DNA of 6,231 bases, taken from positions 1 to 6,231 of the forward strand of contig CAMDMC010000078.1 in the NCBI GenBank assembly GCA_945901825.1, in the 5' to 3' direction. Position 1 is the stretch's first letter. Every line of letters starts with the position of its first letter. Of the stretch, positions 1 to 6,231 are shown one piece after another. The translations under genes and the position numbers were made by a program. Below the pieces are notes generated by a model. That model saw only the letters and a list, made by a program, of their open reading frames with translations. It was not told the origin of the DNA and ran no database searches. Origin of the DNA: Bordetella parapertussis (GTDB lineage: Bacteria; Pseudomonadota; Gammaproteobacteria; Burkholderiales; Burkholderiaceae_A).

Positions 1-28
1 GGTTTGAACTTGCCAAAACCACCTGCAT
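1..28 (-). CDS. rdgB: RdgB/HAM1 non-canonical purine NTP pyrophosphatase, N-terminal fragment (runs off window)
   Basis: Only the first nine codons lie in the window, reading MQVVLASSN from an ATG at 26-28 on the minus strand. RdgB/HAM1 proteins characteristically begin M-x-K/V-I/V-V-L-A-S/T-x-N, where the Asn-containing loop helps bind the nucleotide. The family hydrolyses dITP, ITP and XTP to the monophosphate plus pyrophosphate, keeping deaminated purines out of nucleic acids. An in-frame TAA 15 nt upstream excludes a longer N-terminus from any upstream ATG or GTG. A weak CAGGG lies about 6 nt before the ATG. The gene follows rph with a 42-bp gap and the same orientation, as in many Burkholderiales, so co-transcription with rph is likely. 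The call rests on nine residues plus gene order and is therefore moderate. Confidence 0.66.
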
Positions 29-70
29 CAGAGGCCCTGTTCTTTATTCAACCTACGCACGAATGCTCGC

Positions 71-850
71 CTAGGGCAGGCTAACCTCAAGCCGGTCAGA
101 GTCGGCCATAAGCTGAGCCTGAAGCGCCAGAAGCTGCAACATGCCGTCATGGGCAAGGCCTATACACTGGTCAAGCTCATTGCGATGAAAGGCCCTCCCC
201 TCCGCGGTGGCCTGCAGTTCCACAAAACCGCCGCTTGCAAGCATGGCAAGGTTCATATCCGCCTCGCAGCCCGAGTCTTCCTCGTAGTTCAGATCAAGCA
301 GCGCTCTGCCCTCGTGGAGCCCAACGGAGATCGCCGCAACCGACTCCTTAAATGCCTTTTGAAGGCCGGCCCGGTCGGGTTCTGAAAGGTCACTGGAGGC
401 CGCAGCGCGGGTTATTGCATCGAAGACCGCAAGGCTTGCACCGGTGATGCTTGCCGTACGGGTGCCACCGTCGGCCTGGATAACATCGCAGTCCACGGTG
501 ATGGTGCGCTCGCCTAACAAGGAGAGGTCAACAGCCGCCCGCAGACACCGCCCAATAAGACGTTGAATCTCCATGGTTCGACCAGACTGCTTACCTTTTG
601 CTGCCTCGCGGTCCGAGCGTGTATGGGTGGACCTTGGGAGCATTCCGTACTCCGAGGTCACCCAGCCCTTGCCTGAGCCCCTTAAAAAGCCTGGCACCTT
701 GTTCTCGATGCTTGCGTTACAAAGAACCTGGGTATGACCAAAGCAGACAAGTACCGAGCCCTCGGCGTATCGGGTGAAGCGTCGCTGAAGTCGGACAGGA
801 CGGAGTTGATGGGGTTGGCGTCCGTCGTGGCGGGGTTTGGAATCGCTCAT
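71..850 (-). CDS. rph: Ribonuclease PH (phosphorolytic 3'-5' exoribonuclease)
   Basis: RNase PH trims the 3' ends of tRNA precursors and other RNAs, using phosphate to release nucleoside diphosphates; it works as a cytoplasmic hexamer (ring of dimers). The 259-residue product shows the family signature throughout: LRPV near residue 16, [17 protein letters not shown] at 62-78, the phosphate-binding Arg91 in [12 protein letters not shown] (E. coli Arg86), [14 protein letters not shown] at 125-138 (GTR at 129-131) and the metal-site acidic residues Asp192 and Asp198 in [13 protein letters not shown]. coli RNase PH is 238 residues; the excess here is a short N-terminal extension, a slightly longer middle segment and a short tail. 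I chose the ATG at 848-850 because GAGAGAG lies 5 nt upstream. The ATG at 878-880 would add ten non-family residues and has no ribosome-binding site. The gene is divergent from yicC, as in E. coli. Confidence 0.97.
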   Translation of the reverse strand: MSDSKPRHDGRQPHQLRPVRLQRRFTRYAEGSVLVCFGHTQVLCNASIENKVPGFLRGSGKGWVTSEYGMLPRSTHTRSDREAAKGKQSGRTMEIQRLIGRCLRAAVDLSLLGERTITVDCDVIQADGGTRTASITGASLAVFDAITRAAASSDLSEPDRAGLQKAFKESVAAISVGLHEGRALLDLNYEEDSGCEADMNLAMLASGGFVELQATAEGRAFHRNELDQCIGLAHDGMLQLLALQAQLMADSDRLEVSLP

Positions 851-855
851 AAATA

Positions 856-862
856 CTCTCTC
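856..862 (-). promoter_or_regulatory. Shine-Dalgarno sequence of rph
   Basis: On the minus strand the sequence is GAGAGAG, followed by a 5-nt spacer and the ATG at 848-850. This purine tract decides between the two possible in-frame starts of rph in favour of the downstream one. Confidence 0.6.
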
Positions 863-865
863 GTC

Positions 866-902
866 AAAAAAAGGGCCCAAGCCAGCCTAAGTCAACGAGC
901 CC
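866..902 (-). terminator. Terminator- or attenuator-like hairpin with T-tract in the rph leader
   Basis: Read on the minus strand, GGGCTC (897-902) can pair with GGGCCC (873-878) in a six-pair stem with one G-U, around a loop of about 17 nt. Seven consecutive T residues (866-872) follow at once. That arrangement has the form of an intrinsic terminator pointing toward rph, and it ends 15 nt before the rph start. On the plus strand no T-tract follows the stem, so the signal is directional. It could stop antisense transcripts leaving yicC, or attenuate rph if a promoter lies upstream of the stem. The loop is large and the stem short, so it may be chance. Confidence 0.3.
890..895 (-). promoter_or_regulatory. 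Possible -35 element for rph (TTGACT)
   Basis: TTGACT on the minus strand matches the sigma-70 -35 consensus at five of six positions. Seventeen nucleotides downstream there is only a T-run, a poor -10 match. It also falls in the loop side of the hairpin described for this spacer. The call is weak. Confidence 0.18.
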
Positions 903-916
903 GAGGGATAGAAACG

Positions 917-922
917 TAGAAT
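917..922 (+). promoter_or_regulatory. Possible -10 element for the yicC-gmk-rpoZ-spoT operon (TAGAAT)
   Basis: TAGAAT matches the sigma-70 -10 consensus TATAAT at five of six positions. Its last base is only eight nucleotides before the yicC ATG, so a transcript starting from it would have almost no 5' leader. No convincing -35 hexamer sits 16-18 bp upstream. The operon promoter has to lie in or near this 80-bp spacer unless transcription starts within rph. Confidence 0.25.
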
Positions 923-930
923 ACCGAGTT

Positions 931-1851
931 ATGTCTATCTTAAGTATGACCGGCTACGGTATTGCCCGCTGCGAAACGCCACACGGCATTCTTAGCGCCG
1001 AGATTCGATCGGTGAATAACCGTTTTTTCGAGCTTAGCCTTCGCATCCCCGACGAGCTCCGCGGGCTCGAGCCATTTTTCCGGGAGCGGCTTGCAAGCCA
1101 GTCACCTCGGGGCAAATGCGAGCTGCGAATTAGCCTGCTGCGAGCCCCAAACAATCAGCTCGAGACAAGCCTTCTTGATAAAGAACGACTGCAGGCACTC
1201 ATGGCGCTTTCAAGGGCCCTTGAAGAAGATTACCCCGGCCAATGGCGGCCGATGTCTCTTGCCGAAGTCTTGAATCTTCCAGGTGTAAGCACCCGTGACG
1301 GGGCCGACCCGGAGTCGCTTGAGACCGAGGTACGTGACTGCTTTAACTTCGCACTGGAGGCCTTTGTGAGTAGTCGAAGTCAAGAAGGCCTCCAGCTTGC
1401 CCAGGTTATTGAGCAGCGGGGCAGGCAACTTGAGTTGTTGGTCGCATCTGCAAGGCAGACCCTACCCCAGGCCCTGGCTCAGCAGCGCGAAAAGATTCGG
1501 CAACGTGTTCAAGAGGCCTTCCAGGGTATGGTCGATCAGCCAGGCGTTTCAGAAAGCGGTTATGGCGTTATTGAAGAGAGAATAAGGCAGGAGGCCCACC
1601 TTGCTGCCGGCCGAGCCGATATCGCCGAGGAACTCGACCGCCTCCAGGCACACCTTGAAAAACTGCAGCTTCTCTTAAAGTCGCAAGGCACCGAGCCCAA
1701 AGGAAAACGTTTCGATTTCCTCTGCCAAGAACTGCACCGCGAGGCCAATACGCTTGGAGCAAAATCCATACAAATTGAGCTCACCGAGATCAGCCTTGAG
1801 ATGAAGCTGCTCATCGAGCAAATCAAGGAACAGGTTCAGAATATTCAATGA
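931..1851 (+). CDS. yicC: YicC family endoribonuclease
   Basis: The 306-residue product has both halves of the family. The YicC-like N-terminal domain begins SMTGYG (5-10) and continues with EIRSVNNRFFEL (24-35), LRGLEP (43-48) and RGKCEL (60-65). The C-terminal DUF1732 region includes DIAEELDRLQAHLE (230-243) and KRFDFLCQELHREANTLGAKS (259-279), ending [12 protein letters not shown]. coli YicC (287 residues) has been characterised as an endoribonuclease that promotes decay of the small RNA RyhB; the same activity here is inferred by homology. The start at 931 gives the usual few residues before SMTGYG. There is no clear Shine-Dalgarno sequence; the only other in-frame ATG, at 946, would remove the first five residues and has none either. 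The stop overlaps the gmk start as ATGA, suggesting translational coupling. It is the first gene of the plus-strand operon. Confidence 0.95.
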   Translation: MSILSMTGYGIARCETPHGILSAEIRSVNNRFFELSLRIPDELRGLEPFFRERLASQSPRGKCELRISLLRAPNNQLETSLLDKERLQALMALSRALEEDYPGQWRPMSLAEVLNLPGVSTRDGADPESLETEVRDCFNFALEAFVSSRSQEGLQLAQVIEQRGRQLELLVASARQTLPQALAQQREKIRQRVQEAFQGMVDQPGVSESGYGVIEERIRQEAHLAAGRADIAEELDRLQAHLEKLQLLLKSQGTEPKGKRFDFLCQELHREANTLGAKSIQIELTEISLEMKLLIEQIKEQVQNIQ

Positions 1852-2441
1852 CGCAAAAGGTCATTCCCAAAGGGCGACTCATTGTCATTTCAGCGCCGTC
1901 TGGGGCTGGTAAGACAAGCCTTATTAGCGCCTTGCTAAAGACCCATGGCGCACGCCTGCAACTTTCTGTCTCCACCACAACCCGCCCTCCCCGTCCTGGC
2001 GAAGAGCACGGCAAGGACTATTTTTTCTGCGAGAAAGACGTTTTTGCGAAACGGATTGAGGACGGCGCGTTTCTTGAGTGGGCGTTTGTGCATGGAAACT
2101 ATTACGGCACCTCACGCCAATGGATTGAAGAGCAGCTCGCCCGGGGCGGATTTGTGCTCTTAGAGATTGACTGGCAGGGCGCCCAACAGATCAGAGCTCA
2201 GTTCCCAAGAGAGCAGGTGGTCTCGATTTTTATTCGTCCCCCAACCGTGGAGGCCCTGCGCCAGCGGCTGATTGATCGCGGCAAGGACAGTGTCGAGGTC
2301 ATTGAAGAACGCCTAAGGGCGGCGAAAGAAGAGCTGACGCATGCGGATGAATTCGATTATGTTATTATGAATCAAGAGTTTGCGACCGCCCTGCGGGATC
2401 TAAGTCAGCTCGTGTCCCAAGTTGTTTCCACCCCTGCATAA
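1848..2441 (+). CDS. gmk: Guanylate kinase
   Basis: Guanylate kinase transfers phosphate from ATP to GMP or dGMP, giving GDP or dGDP; it is essential for GTP and (p)ppGpp supply and acts in the cytosol. The 197-residue protein is close to the usual length of about 205. It has the Walker A loop [10 protein letters not shown] (15-24), the GMP-binding segment with SVSTTTR (40-46), Arg49, Glu53 and DYFF (57-60), FLEWA with Glu77 (75-79), GNYYGTSR (83-90), [11 protein letters not shown] (106-116) and the arginine-rich lid with RQRLIDRG (138-145) and [10 protein letters not shown] (154-163). The start codon overlaps the yicC stop by 4 bp. The nearest purine-rich stretch, AAGGAA at 1825-1830, is too distant for an ideal ribosome-binding site, so coupled reinitiation after yicC is likely. 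It lies just ahead of rpoZ and spoT, the order seen in many proteobacteria. Confidence 0.97.
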   Translation: MTQKVIPKGRLIVISAPSGAGKTSLISALLKTHGARLQLSVSTTTRPPRPGEEHGKDYFFCEKDVFAKRIEDGAFLEWAFVHGNYYGTSRQWIEEQLARGGFVLLEIDWQGAQQIRAQFPREQVVSIFIRPPTVEALRQRLIDRGKDSVEVIEERLRAAKEELTHADEFDYVIMNQEFATALRDLSQLVSQVVSTPA

Positions 2442-2446
2442 AGGTG
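2441..2446 (+). promoter_or_regulatory. Shine-Dalgarno sequence of rpoZ
   Basis: AAGGTG lies 6 nt before the ATG at 2453 and begins on the last base of the gmk stop codon. It fixes the rpoZ start at MARITV, the canonical omega N-terminus, rather than at the in-frame GTG at 2444, which is part of the site itself. Confidence 0.65.
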
Positions 2447-2452
2447 CTTAAC

Positions 2453-2656
2453 ATGGCTCGAATCACCGTTGAAGACTGCCTCGATCGGATTGAAAATCGT
2501 TTTGAGCTTACCCTTGCTGCAACCTATCGGGCGCGCCAGTTAGCGCAAGGCGCAACGCCAAAGGTCGATGCCCGCGACAAGCCTACAGTTGTGGCTCTAA
2601 GAGAAATTGCGGCCGGACACATTGGTCGCGAAATGCTGCGCAAGGTGCCCATGTAA
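2453..2656 (+). CDS. rpoZ: RNA polymerase omega subunit
   Basis: Omega helps fold and hold the beta' subunit in RNA polymerase and, in proteobacteria, forms part of ppGpp binding site 1. The 67-residue product begins [17 protein letters not shown] and carries the conserved AATYRARQL (22-30), the [11 protein letters not shown] segment (42-52) and a C-terminal KVPM. E. coli omega is 91 residues; a 67-residue form without the acidic tail is usual in Betaproteobacteria, so this is not a truncation. E. coli site-1 contacts Ala2, Arg3, Val4 and Arg52 correspond here to Ala2, Arg3, Ile4 and Arg50. The gene sits 11 bp after gmk and 42 bp before spoT, with no terminator between, so the ppGpp enzyme and part of its target are co-transcribed. 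Confidence 0.96.
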   Translation: MARITVEDCLDRIENRFELTLAATYRARQLAQGATPKVDARDKPTVVALREIAAGHIGREMLRKVPM

Positions 2657-2689
2657 GGCGCCATGCCCTTCAACACACTCTAGGTCCAT

Positions 2690-2693
2690 GAGG
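2690..2693 (+). promoter_or_regulatory. Shine-Dalgarno sequence of spoT
   Basis: GAGG lies 5 nt before the ATG at 2699. It supports that start over the nearby ATG at 2688, which is in another frame and opens a short reading frame that ends after about 30 codons. Confidence 0.5.
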
Positions 2694-2698
2694 CGGCT

Positions 2699-4972
2699 AT
2701 GGCTAAAGGCCTTATCCCTTCCGAACAGACCGTGCAGGTTATCTCTGTTGGACCTCTTCTTGAAAAAGCGTCTTATTTAAGCGATCTGGAAAAGGCCAGG
2801 CTGGTCGAATCGTTTCGGTTCAGCGATGCGGCCCACCTTGGACAGTCGCGCCAGTCGGGTGACCCTTACATTTCCCACCCTCTTGCGGTGGCCGAGATTT
2901 GTTGCGGCTGGCGACTGGACGTTGACGCCCTCATGGCTGCTCTTCTGCATGACACGGTTGAAGACTGCGGCATTGCCTCAAGTGATATTCAAGAGAAATT
3001 TGGTTCCCCAGTGTCCATGCTGGTGGACGGGCTTACAAAGCTTGATCAGTTAAGTTTTAAGAACCGGGAAGAAGCGCAGGCCGAAAACTTCCGCAAAATG
3101 CTGCTCTCCATGGCCGACGATGTGCGAGTCATTCTGATTAAGCTTGCGGACCGCCTTCACAACATGCGCACGCTCGAGGCCACATCCCCGGTTAAGCGCC
3201 GCCGTATCGCCCAAGAAACACTCGATATCTATGCACCCATTGCTCATCGACTCGGCCTTAATGAAATATTTCGTGAGTTTGAAGACCTCTGCTTCGAAAG
3301 CCTCTACCCCATTCGTTCTCGTGTTCTGCGCAAGGCTTTAAACGCCGCCAAGGGCAACCGCCGCGAAATGGTGGGCCGCCTTGAGAACCTTGTGCGCGAG
3401 CAATTGCCAAAGTTTGGGCTTCAGGCCGAAATCAGTGGGCGGGAGAAAAGCCTTTTTTCAATTTATCGCAAGATGCAGGAAAAGCACCTAAGCTTTGCAG
3501 AGGTGTTGGACCTTTACGGCTTTCGTATTCATGTGAGCACCATCCCCGAGTGCTATCTGGCACTTGGGGCAATGCATGCCTTGTTCAAGCCCGCCCCTGG
3601 CCGATTCAAAGACTACATTGCGCTGCCCAAGTCTAACGGGTACCAGTCCCTGCATACCGTTGTTCTAAGCGATCTTGGCACACCCTTGGAGTTTCAGATT
3701 CGTACCCATGACATGCACCATGTTGCTGAGGCTGGCGTTGCCGCCCACTGGCTTTATAAGGAACATGACGACGGCGTGACGCCTTTGCAGCGTAAGGCCC
3801 ACGAGTGGATGCAGTCGCTTCTTAGCGTTCAGTCGCGCGACCCCAAAGAGTTTCTCGACCATATCAAGATCGACCTCTTCCCCGATGTTATTTATGTCTT
3901 CACACCCAAAGGCGAAATACGCGAACTGCCCAAAGGCTCAACACCTATCGACTTTGCCTACATGGTGCATTCCGATGTCGGAAACCGTTGCACGGGGGTA
4001 CTTATTAATAACGATGTGAAGCCACTGGATACCGAACTGCGTAACGGCGATATGGTTCGTGTCATCACGCAGCCCTCAGCCACGCCGCATCCCGGCTGGC
4101 TTGGCTTCGTAAAAACCGCAAGGGCTCGGGCCCAGATTCGACATCATCTAAAAACCAGCACCCGCGAGCGCTCCATTGCCTTCGGTCGTCGACTGCTTGA
4201 TACGGCCTTAAAAGACATTGGTGGTCAGGGCCTAGATGACCCACGTCTGAACTGGTCCGCTTTTTTCCACGAGATTCCTGCCAATGACCAAGAAGAATTA
4301 TTGGAGTCGATTGGTCTTGGCCATCTGCTTGCTAATGTAGCGGCGAGACGGCTCTTTGGCCTGGTGGAGGCCGACCAGGTGGAGGAAGGTGGCGCCTCCT
4401 TGGCTCAGCGGCGCGCTCGACTTTTGCCGGGCGCCGCACAGGCTCTTATGGTCTCAATGGAACACCTGACGCAGCCCCAGAGCTCGGGCATCACCGTGAA
4501 TGGATCGGAGGGCACTGCGGTTCAGTATGCAAGCTGCTGCTTTCCTATCGCAGGCGATAACGCCTGCGGCCATATGCGCGGGGGCGCAGGGCTTTTAATT
4601 CATCGCACAAGCTGTGGCTTTTCACGCAGGCAAAGGCCCAAAGACCCTCTTCGCTGGGCAAACGTGATTTGGGGCGACCCGCTTTATAGAACCTTCCAGA
4701 CGCAACTGCATATTGAGGCCAAAGACTCCCCCGGCGTGCTTGCCAAGGTGGCCGCAGCCATATCGGCCTGTGAAGCCAATATCAACGACCTCTCCATTGA
4801 ACCTCATGGGGGCGGCTTTGCCGTGCTCAAACTTTTTCTGGAGGTGCGGTCGCGACAGCATCTTGCTGACGTGCTGCGTAGAGTTCGCCAGACAGCGGTT
4901 GTTCTTAAGGCCTCAAGGGTACTGCGGTCAGACCGTAAAAATCCTAGCAGCCCGCAATCATCATTCGATTAA
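2699..4972 (+). CDS. spoT: Bifunctional (p)ppGpp synthetase/hydrolase SpoT
   Basis: SpoT degrades (p)ppGpp to GDP/GTP plus pyrophosphate and can also make it from ATP and GDP/GTP, setting the alarmone level under starvation. The 757-residue protein has the full long-RSH layout. The hydrolase HD domain (about 40-200) keeps Arg51, His60, His84-Asp85 in ALLHDTVED, and Asp151 and Asn155 in LADRLHNMRT; the His60/His84/Asp151 spacing equals that of His53/His77/Asp144 in Streptococcus Rel. The synthetase domain (about 240-350) has YRKMQEKH, Asp271 in LDLYGFRI, GRFKDYIALPKSNGYQSLHT with Tyr315, and Glu331 in EFQIRT. The TGS domain (about 396-458) includes FAYMVHSDVGNRC. A conserved-cysteine module follows, with Cys613, Cys614, His635 and Cys639, then a C-terminal ACT domain (about 666-743). 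Both active sites look intact, so bifunctionality is inferred. It is the last gene of the operon; its terminal codons overlap convergent pmbA by 29 bp. Confidence 0.96.
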   Translation: MAKGLIPSEQTVQVISVGPLLEKASYLSDLEKARLVESFRFSDAAHLGQSRQSGDPYISHPLAVAEICCGWRLDVDALMAALLHDTVEDCGIASSDIQEKFGSPVSMLVDGLTKLDQLSFKNREEAQAENFRKMLLSMADDVRVILIKLADRLHNMRTLEATSPVKRRRIAQETLDIYAPIAHRLGLNEIFREFEDLCFESLYPIRSRVLRKALNAAKGNRREMVGRLENLVREQLPKFGLQAEISGREKSLFSIYRKMQEKHLSFAEVLDLYGFRIHVSTIPECYLALGAMHALFKPAPGRFKDYIALPKSNGYQSLHTVVLSDLGTPLEFQIRTHDMHHVAEAGVAAHWLYKEHDDGVTPLQRKAHEWMQSLLSVQSRDPKEFLDHIKIDLFPDVIYVFTPKGEIRELPKGSTPIDFAYMVHSDVGNRCTGVLINNDVKPLDTELRNGDMVRVITQPSATPHPGWLGFVKTARARAQIRHHLKTSTRERSIAFGRRLLDTALKDIGGQGLDDPRLNWSAFFHEIPANDQEELLESIGLGHLLANVAARRLFGLVEADQVEEGGASLAQRRARLLPGAAQALMVSMEHLTQPQSSGITVNGSEGTAVQYASCCFPIAGDNACGHMRGGAGLLIHRTSCGFSRRQRPKDPLRWANVIWGDPLYRTFQTQLHIEAKDSPGVLAKVAAAISACEANINDLSIEPHGGGFAVLKLFLEVRSRQHLADVLRRVRQTAVVLKASRVLRSDRKNPSSPQSSFD

Positions 4973-6231
4973 TAAGCAAGGAGCCTGAGGTTTTGGCGCC
5001 TCTGCAATAGAGGTCGTCACCCATGGCCTCAATACCCGAGAACATCTCAAGCAGGTTACCCGCAATAGTGATTTCTTCCACCGGGTATTGAAGTTCACCA
5101 TTCTCGACCCAGTAGCCAAAGGCACCGCGGGAGTAATCGCCCGTGAGTGGGTTGACTCCCTGGCCCATCACCTCGGTAACCAATAGACCTCGATGCATCT
5201 TTCGAACCAGAGCAGAGAGCCCCCCCTTAACCAGCAGAGAAGGCGTCTCGGTTTTTAAAAGAAGGTTGTGGGAGCCCCCGGCATTGCCTGTAGGGCTCAT
5301 ACCAAGCTTGCGGGCTGTGTAACTGGAAAGGAAATAGGCTTGCACCTTACCCGCGTCAACCACCTTGCGGGCCTGCACCTGAACTCCCTCGTCATCAAAG
5401 GGTGAGCTGCCGTTACCTGCAAGCTGAAACGGATCTTCAAGCAGGCTAAACCCCTTGGGAAGCACCTGGCGTCCAAGGCTATCGACAAGAAAACTTGCCT
5501 TGCGGTACAAGGCTGAGCCTGAAAGCGCATGAACCAGACTTCCTATAAGGCCGACCGCAAGGGGTGCCTCGAAGATAACCGGGACGGACTGGGTTGAAAT
5601 CTGCTTTGCACCAAGACGAGCCAGGGCGCGACGCGCAGCATACTGGCCAATAAGCCTGGGGGCAGCAAGGTCGCTGGAGCGGCGGCTGCTTGAATACCAG
5701 TCGTCGCGCTGCATGACAGCACCTTTTTGCGCAATCGGTGAGACCGAGATGCCATGACGACTGTAGGCATAGCCCCCGACAAAGCCATGGCTGTTGGCCA
5801 TGGAGAACTGGCCGTGGCTTGCCGAAACCGACGCGCCATCGGAGTTTTTGATAACTGGACTCACAGCGCGAGCGGCAGACTCAGCCTCGAGTGCAAGCTT
5901 GACGGCTTTTGGGGCGGTAATGGCCCAAGGGTGAAAAAGTTTGAGGTCGCGATGCGGCCCTTTTGCAAGCTTATCGGGGTCTGGAAGCCCGGCGCATTCG
6001 TCTTCTGCCGTGAACCTTGCGATGTCCAAGGCCTTGCCCACCGAGTCTCTCAGTGCCGCGTCCGAAAGGTCGGAGCTTGAGGCATGGCCTTTACGTTGAC
6101 CCATATACACCGTCACCGACAGTCCCCGGTCTCGGGTCTGCTCAAGGGTGTCGATGTCGCCCATGCGCACCGTCACCGAGAGCCCCGCGCTCTCGGACAC
6201 CTCCGAGGACGCCTGAGTGGCACCGGCCTCG
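4944..6231 (-). CDS. pmbA: PmbA/TldE, non-metal subunit of the TldD/TldE protease (5' end beyond window)
   Basis: About 428 codons are visible, ending at the TAG at 4944-4946. E. coli PmbA is 450 residues, so roughly 20-30 N-terminal residues lie outside. The reading frame is open to the window edge through GATQASSEVSES, which fits the family's N-terminus; the GTG at 6198-6200 therefore encodes an internal valine, not the start. Family landmarks are GLSVTVRMGDIDTLE, RKGHASSSDLS and ALDIARFT near the N-terminus, SPFDDEGV (about 5384-5408), GNAGGSHNL (about 5260-5290), and TGDYSRGAFGYWVENGE, YPVEEITIAGNL and GSLLINRMMIAG at the C-terminus. TldE lacks the catalytic HExxxH of TldD and works with it as a cytosolic heterodimer that degrades unfolded peptides; in E. 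coli it processes microcin B17 and removes CcdA. No tldD or peptide substrate gene is in the window. It is convergent to spoT and not part of that operon. Confidence 0.94.
   Translation of the reverse strand, partial: EAGATQASSEVSESAGLSVTVRMGDIDTLEQTRDRGLSVTVYMGQRKGHASSSDLSDAALRDSVGKALDIARFTAEDECAGLPDPDKLAKGPHRDLKLFHPWAITAPKAVKLALEAESAARAVSPVIKNSDGASVSASHGQFSMANSHGFVGGYAYSRHGISVSPIAQKGAVMQRDDWYSSSRRSSDLAAPRLIGQYAARRALARLGAKQISTQSVPVIFEAPLAVGLIGSLVHALSGSALYRKASFLVDSLGRQVLPKGFSLLEDPFQLAGNGSSPFDDEGVQVQARKVVDAGKVQAYFLSSYTARKLGMSPTGNAGGSHNLLLKTETPSLLVKGGLSALVRKMHRGLLVTEVMGQGVNPLTGDYSRGAFGYWVENGELQYPVEEITIAGNLLEMFSGIEAMGDDLYCRGAKTSGSLLINRMMIAGC

Noticed and set aside
878..880. Upstream ATG as the start of rph
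   Set aside because: It lies inside the hairpin arm, has no Shine-Dalgarno sequence and adds ten residues absent from the family; the ATG at 848-850 has GAGAGAG 5 nt upstream.
1560..1826. An 88-codon minus-strand frame opposite the 3' half of yicC
   Set aside because: It is the antisense shadow of the conserved DUF1732 region, with a Ser/Arg-rich translation typical of such shadows.
4999..5013. CCTCT-gcaat-AGAGG inverted repeat just past the spoT stop, as a spoT terminator
   Set aside because: The stem has only five pairs, no T-tract follows on the plus strand, and it is within conserved pmbA coding sequence.
5543..5839. A 98-codon minus-strand frame inside pmbA
   Set aside because: It is an out-of-frame shadow of pmbA on the same strand, with a low-complexity translation rich in Ala, Ser, Pro and Arg.
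5754..6080. A 108-codon open frame on the plus strand, antisense to pmbA
   Set aside because: It lies wholly opposite a well-conserved pmbA reading frame, its translation resembles no family I know, and no ribosome-binding site was found. Long antisense frames are expected in GC-rich coding DNA.
6198..6200. GTG as the start codon of pmbA
   Set aside because: The frame stays open upstream to the window edge and encodes residues matching the PmbA N-terminal region, so this GTG is an internal valine and the gene is cut by the window.
1..6231. Frequent AGGCC pentamers across the window, as a possible repeat or uptake-type motif
   Set aside because: They look more common than expected by eye, but most coincide with GAG-GCC or AAG-GCC codon pairs (Glu/Lys-Ala) and have no fixed spacing or extended flanks; codon preference explains them.

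Overview
The window looks like the core chromosome of a betaproteobacterium, most likely of the order Burkholderiales. The evidence is a short 67-residue omega subunit ending in KVPM, a SpoT with the usual betaproteobacterial wording around its HD and synthetase motifs, the run yicC-gmk-rpoZ-spoT, and rph followed closely by the start of rdgB. Base composition is moderately GC-rich. No phage, insertion sequence, CRISPR array, tRNA or rRNA is visible, and every long stretch is explained by a conserved housekeeping gene.

Layout. At the left edge, on the minus strand, are the first nine codons of rdgB (1-28, running off the window) and, upstream of it, the complete RNase PH gene rph (71-850). 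An 80-bp divergent spacer (851-930) separates rph from a plus-strand block: yicC (931-1851), gmk (1848-2441), rpoZ (2453-2656) and spoT (2699-4972). Junctions in this block are a 4-bp ATGA overlap, then gaps of 11 and 42 bp, so it reads as one operon. On the right, convergent to spoT and overlapping its end by 29 bp, is the 3' part of pmbA/tldE (4944-6231, minus strand). Its start lies beyond the window.

How the genes fit together. The operon is centred on guanine nucleotides and the stringent response. Gmk makes GDP from GMP, SpoT makes and destroys (p)ppGpp, and omega carries part of an RNA polymerase ppGpp site whose contact residues are kept here. YicC and RNase PH act on RNA. RdgB removes non-canonical purine triphosphates. 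PmbA is half of the TldD/TldE protease and is functionally separate.

No previously undescribed system is visible. The points worth a second look are small: the spoT/pmbA tail-to-tail overlap, a terminator-like hairpin plus T-tract in the rph leader, and the absence of a Shine-Dalgarno sequence before yicC, the first gene of the operon.
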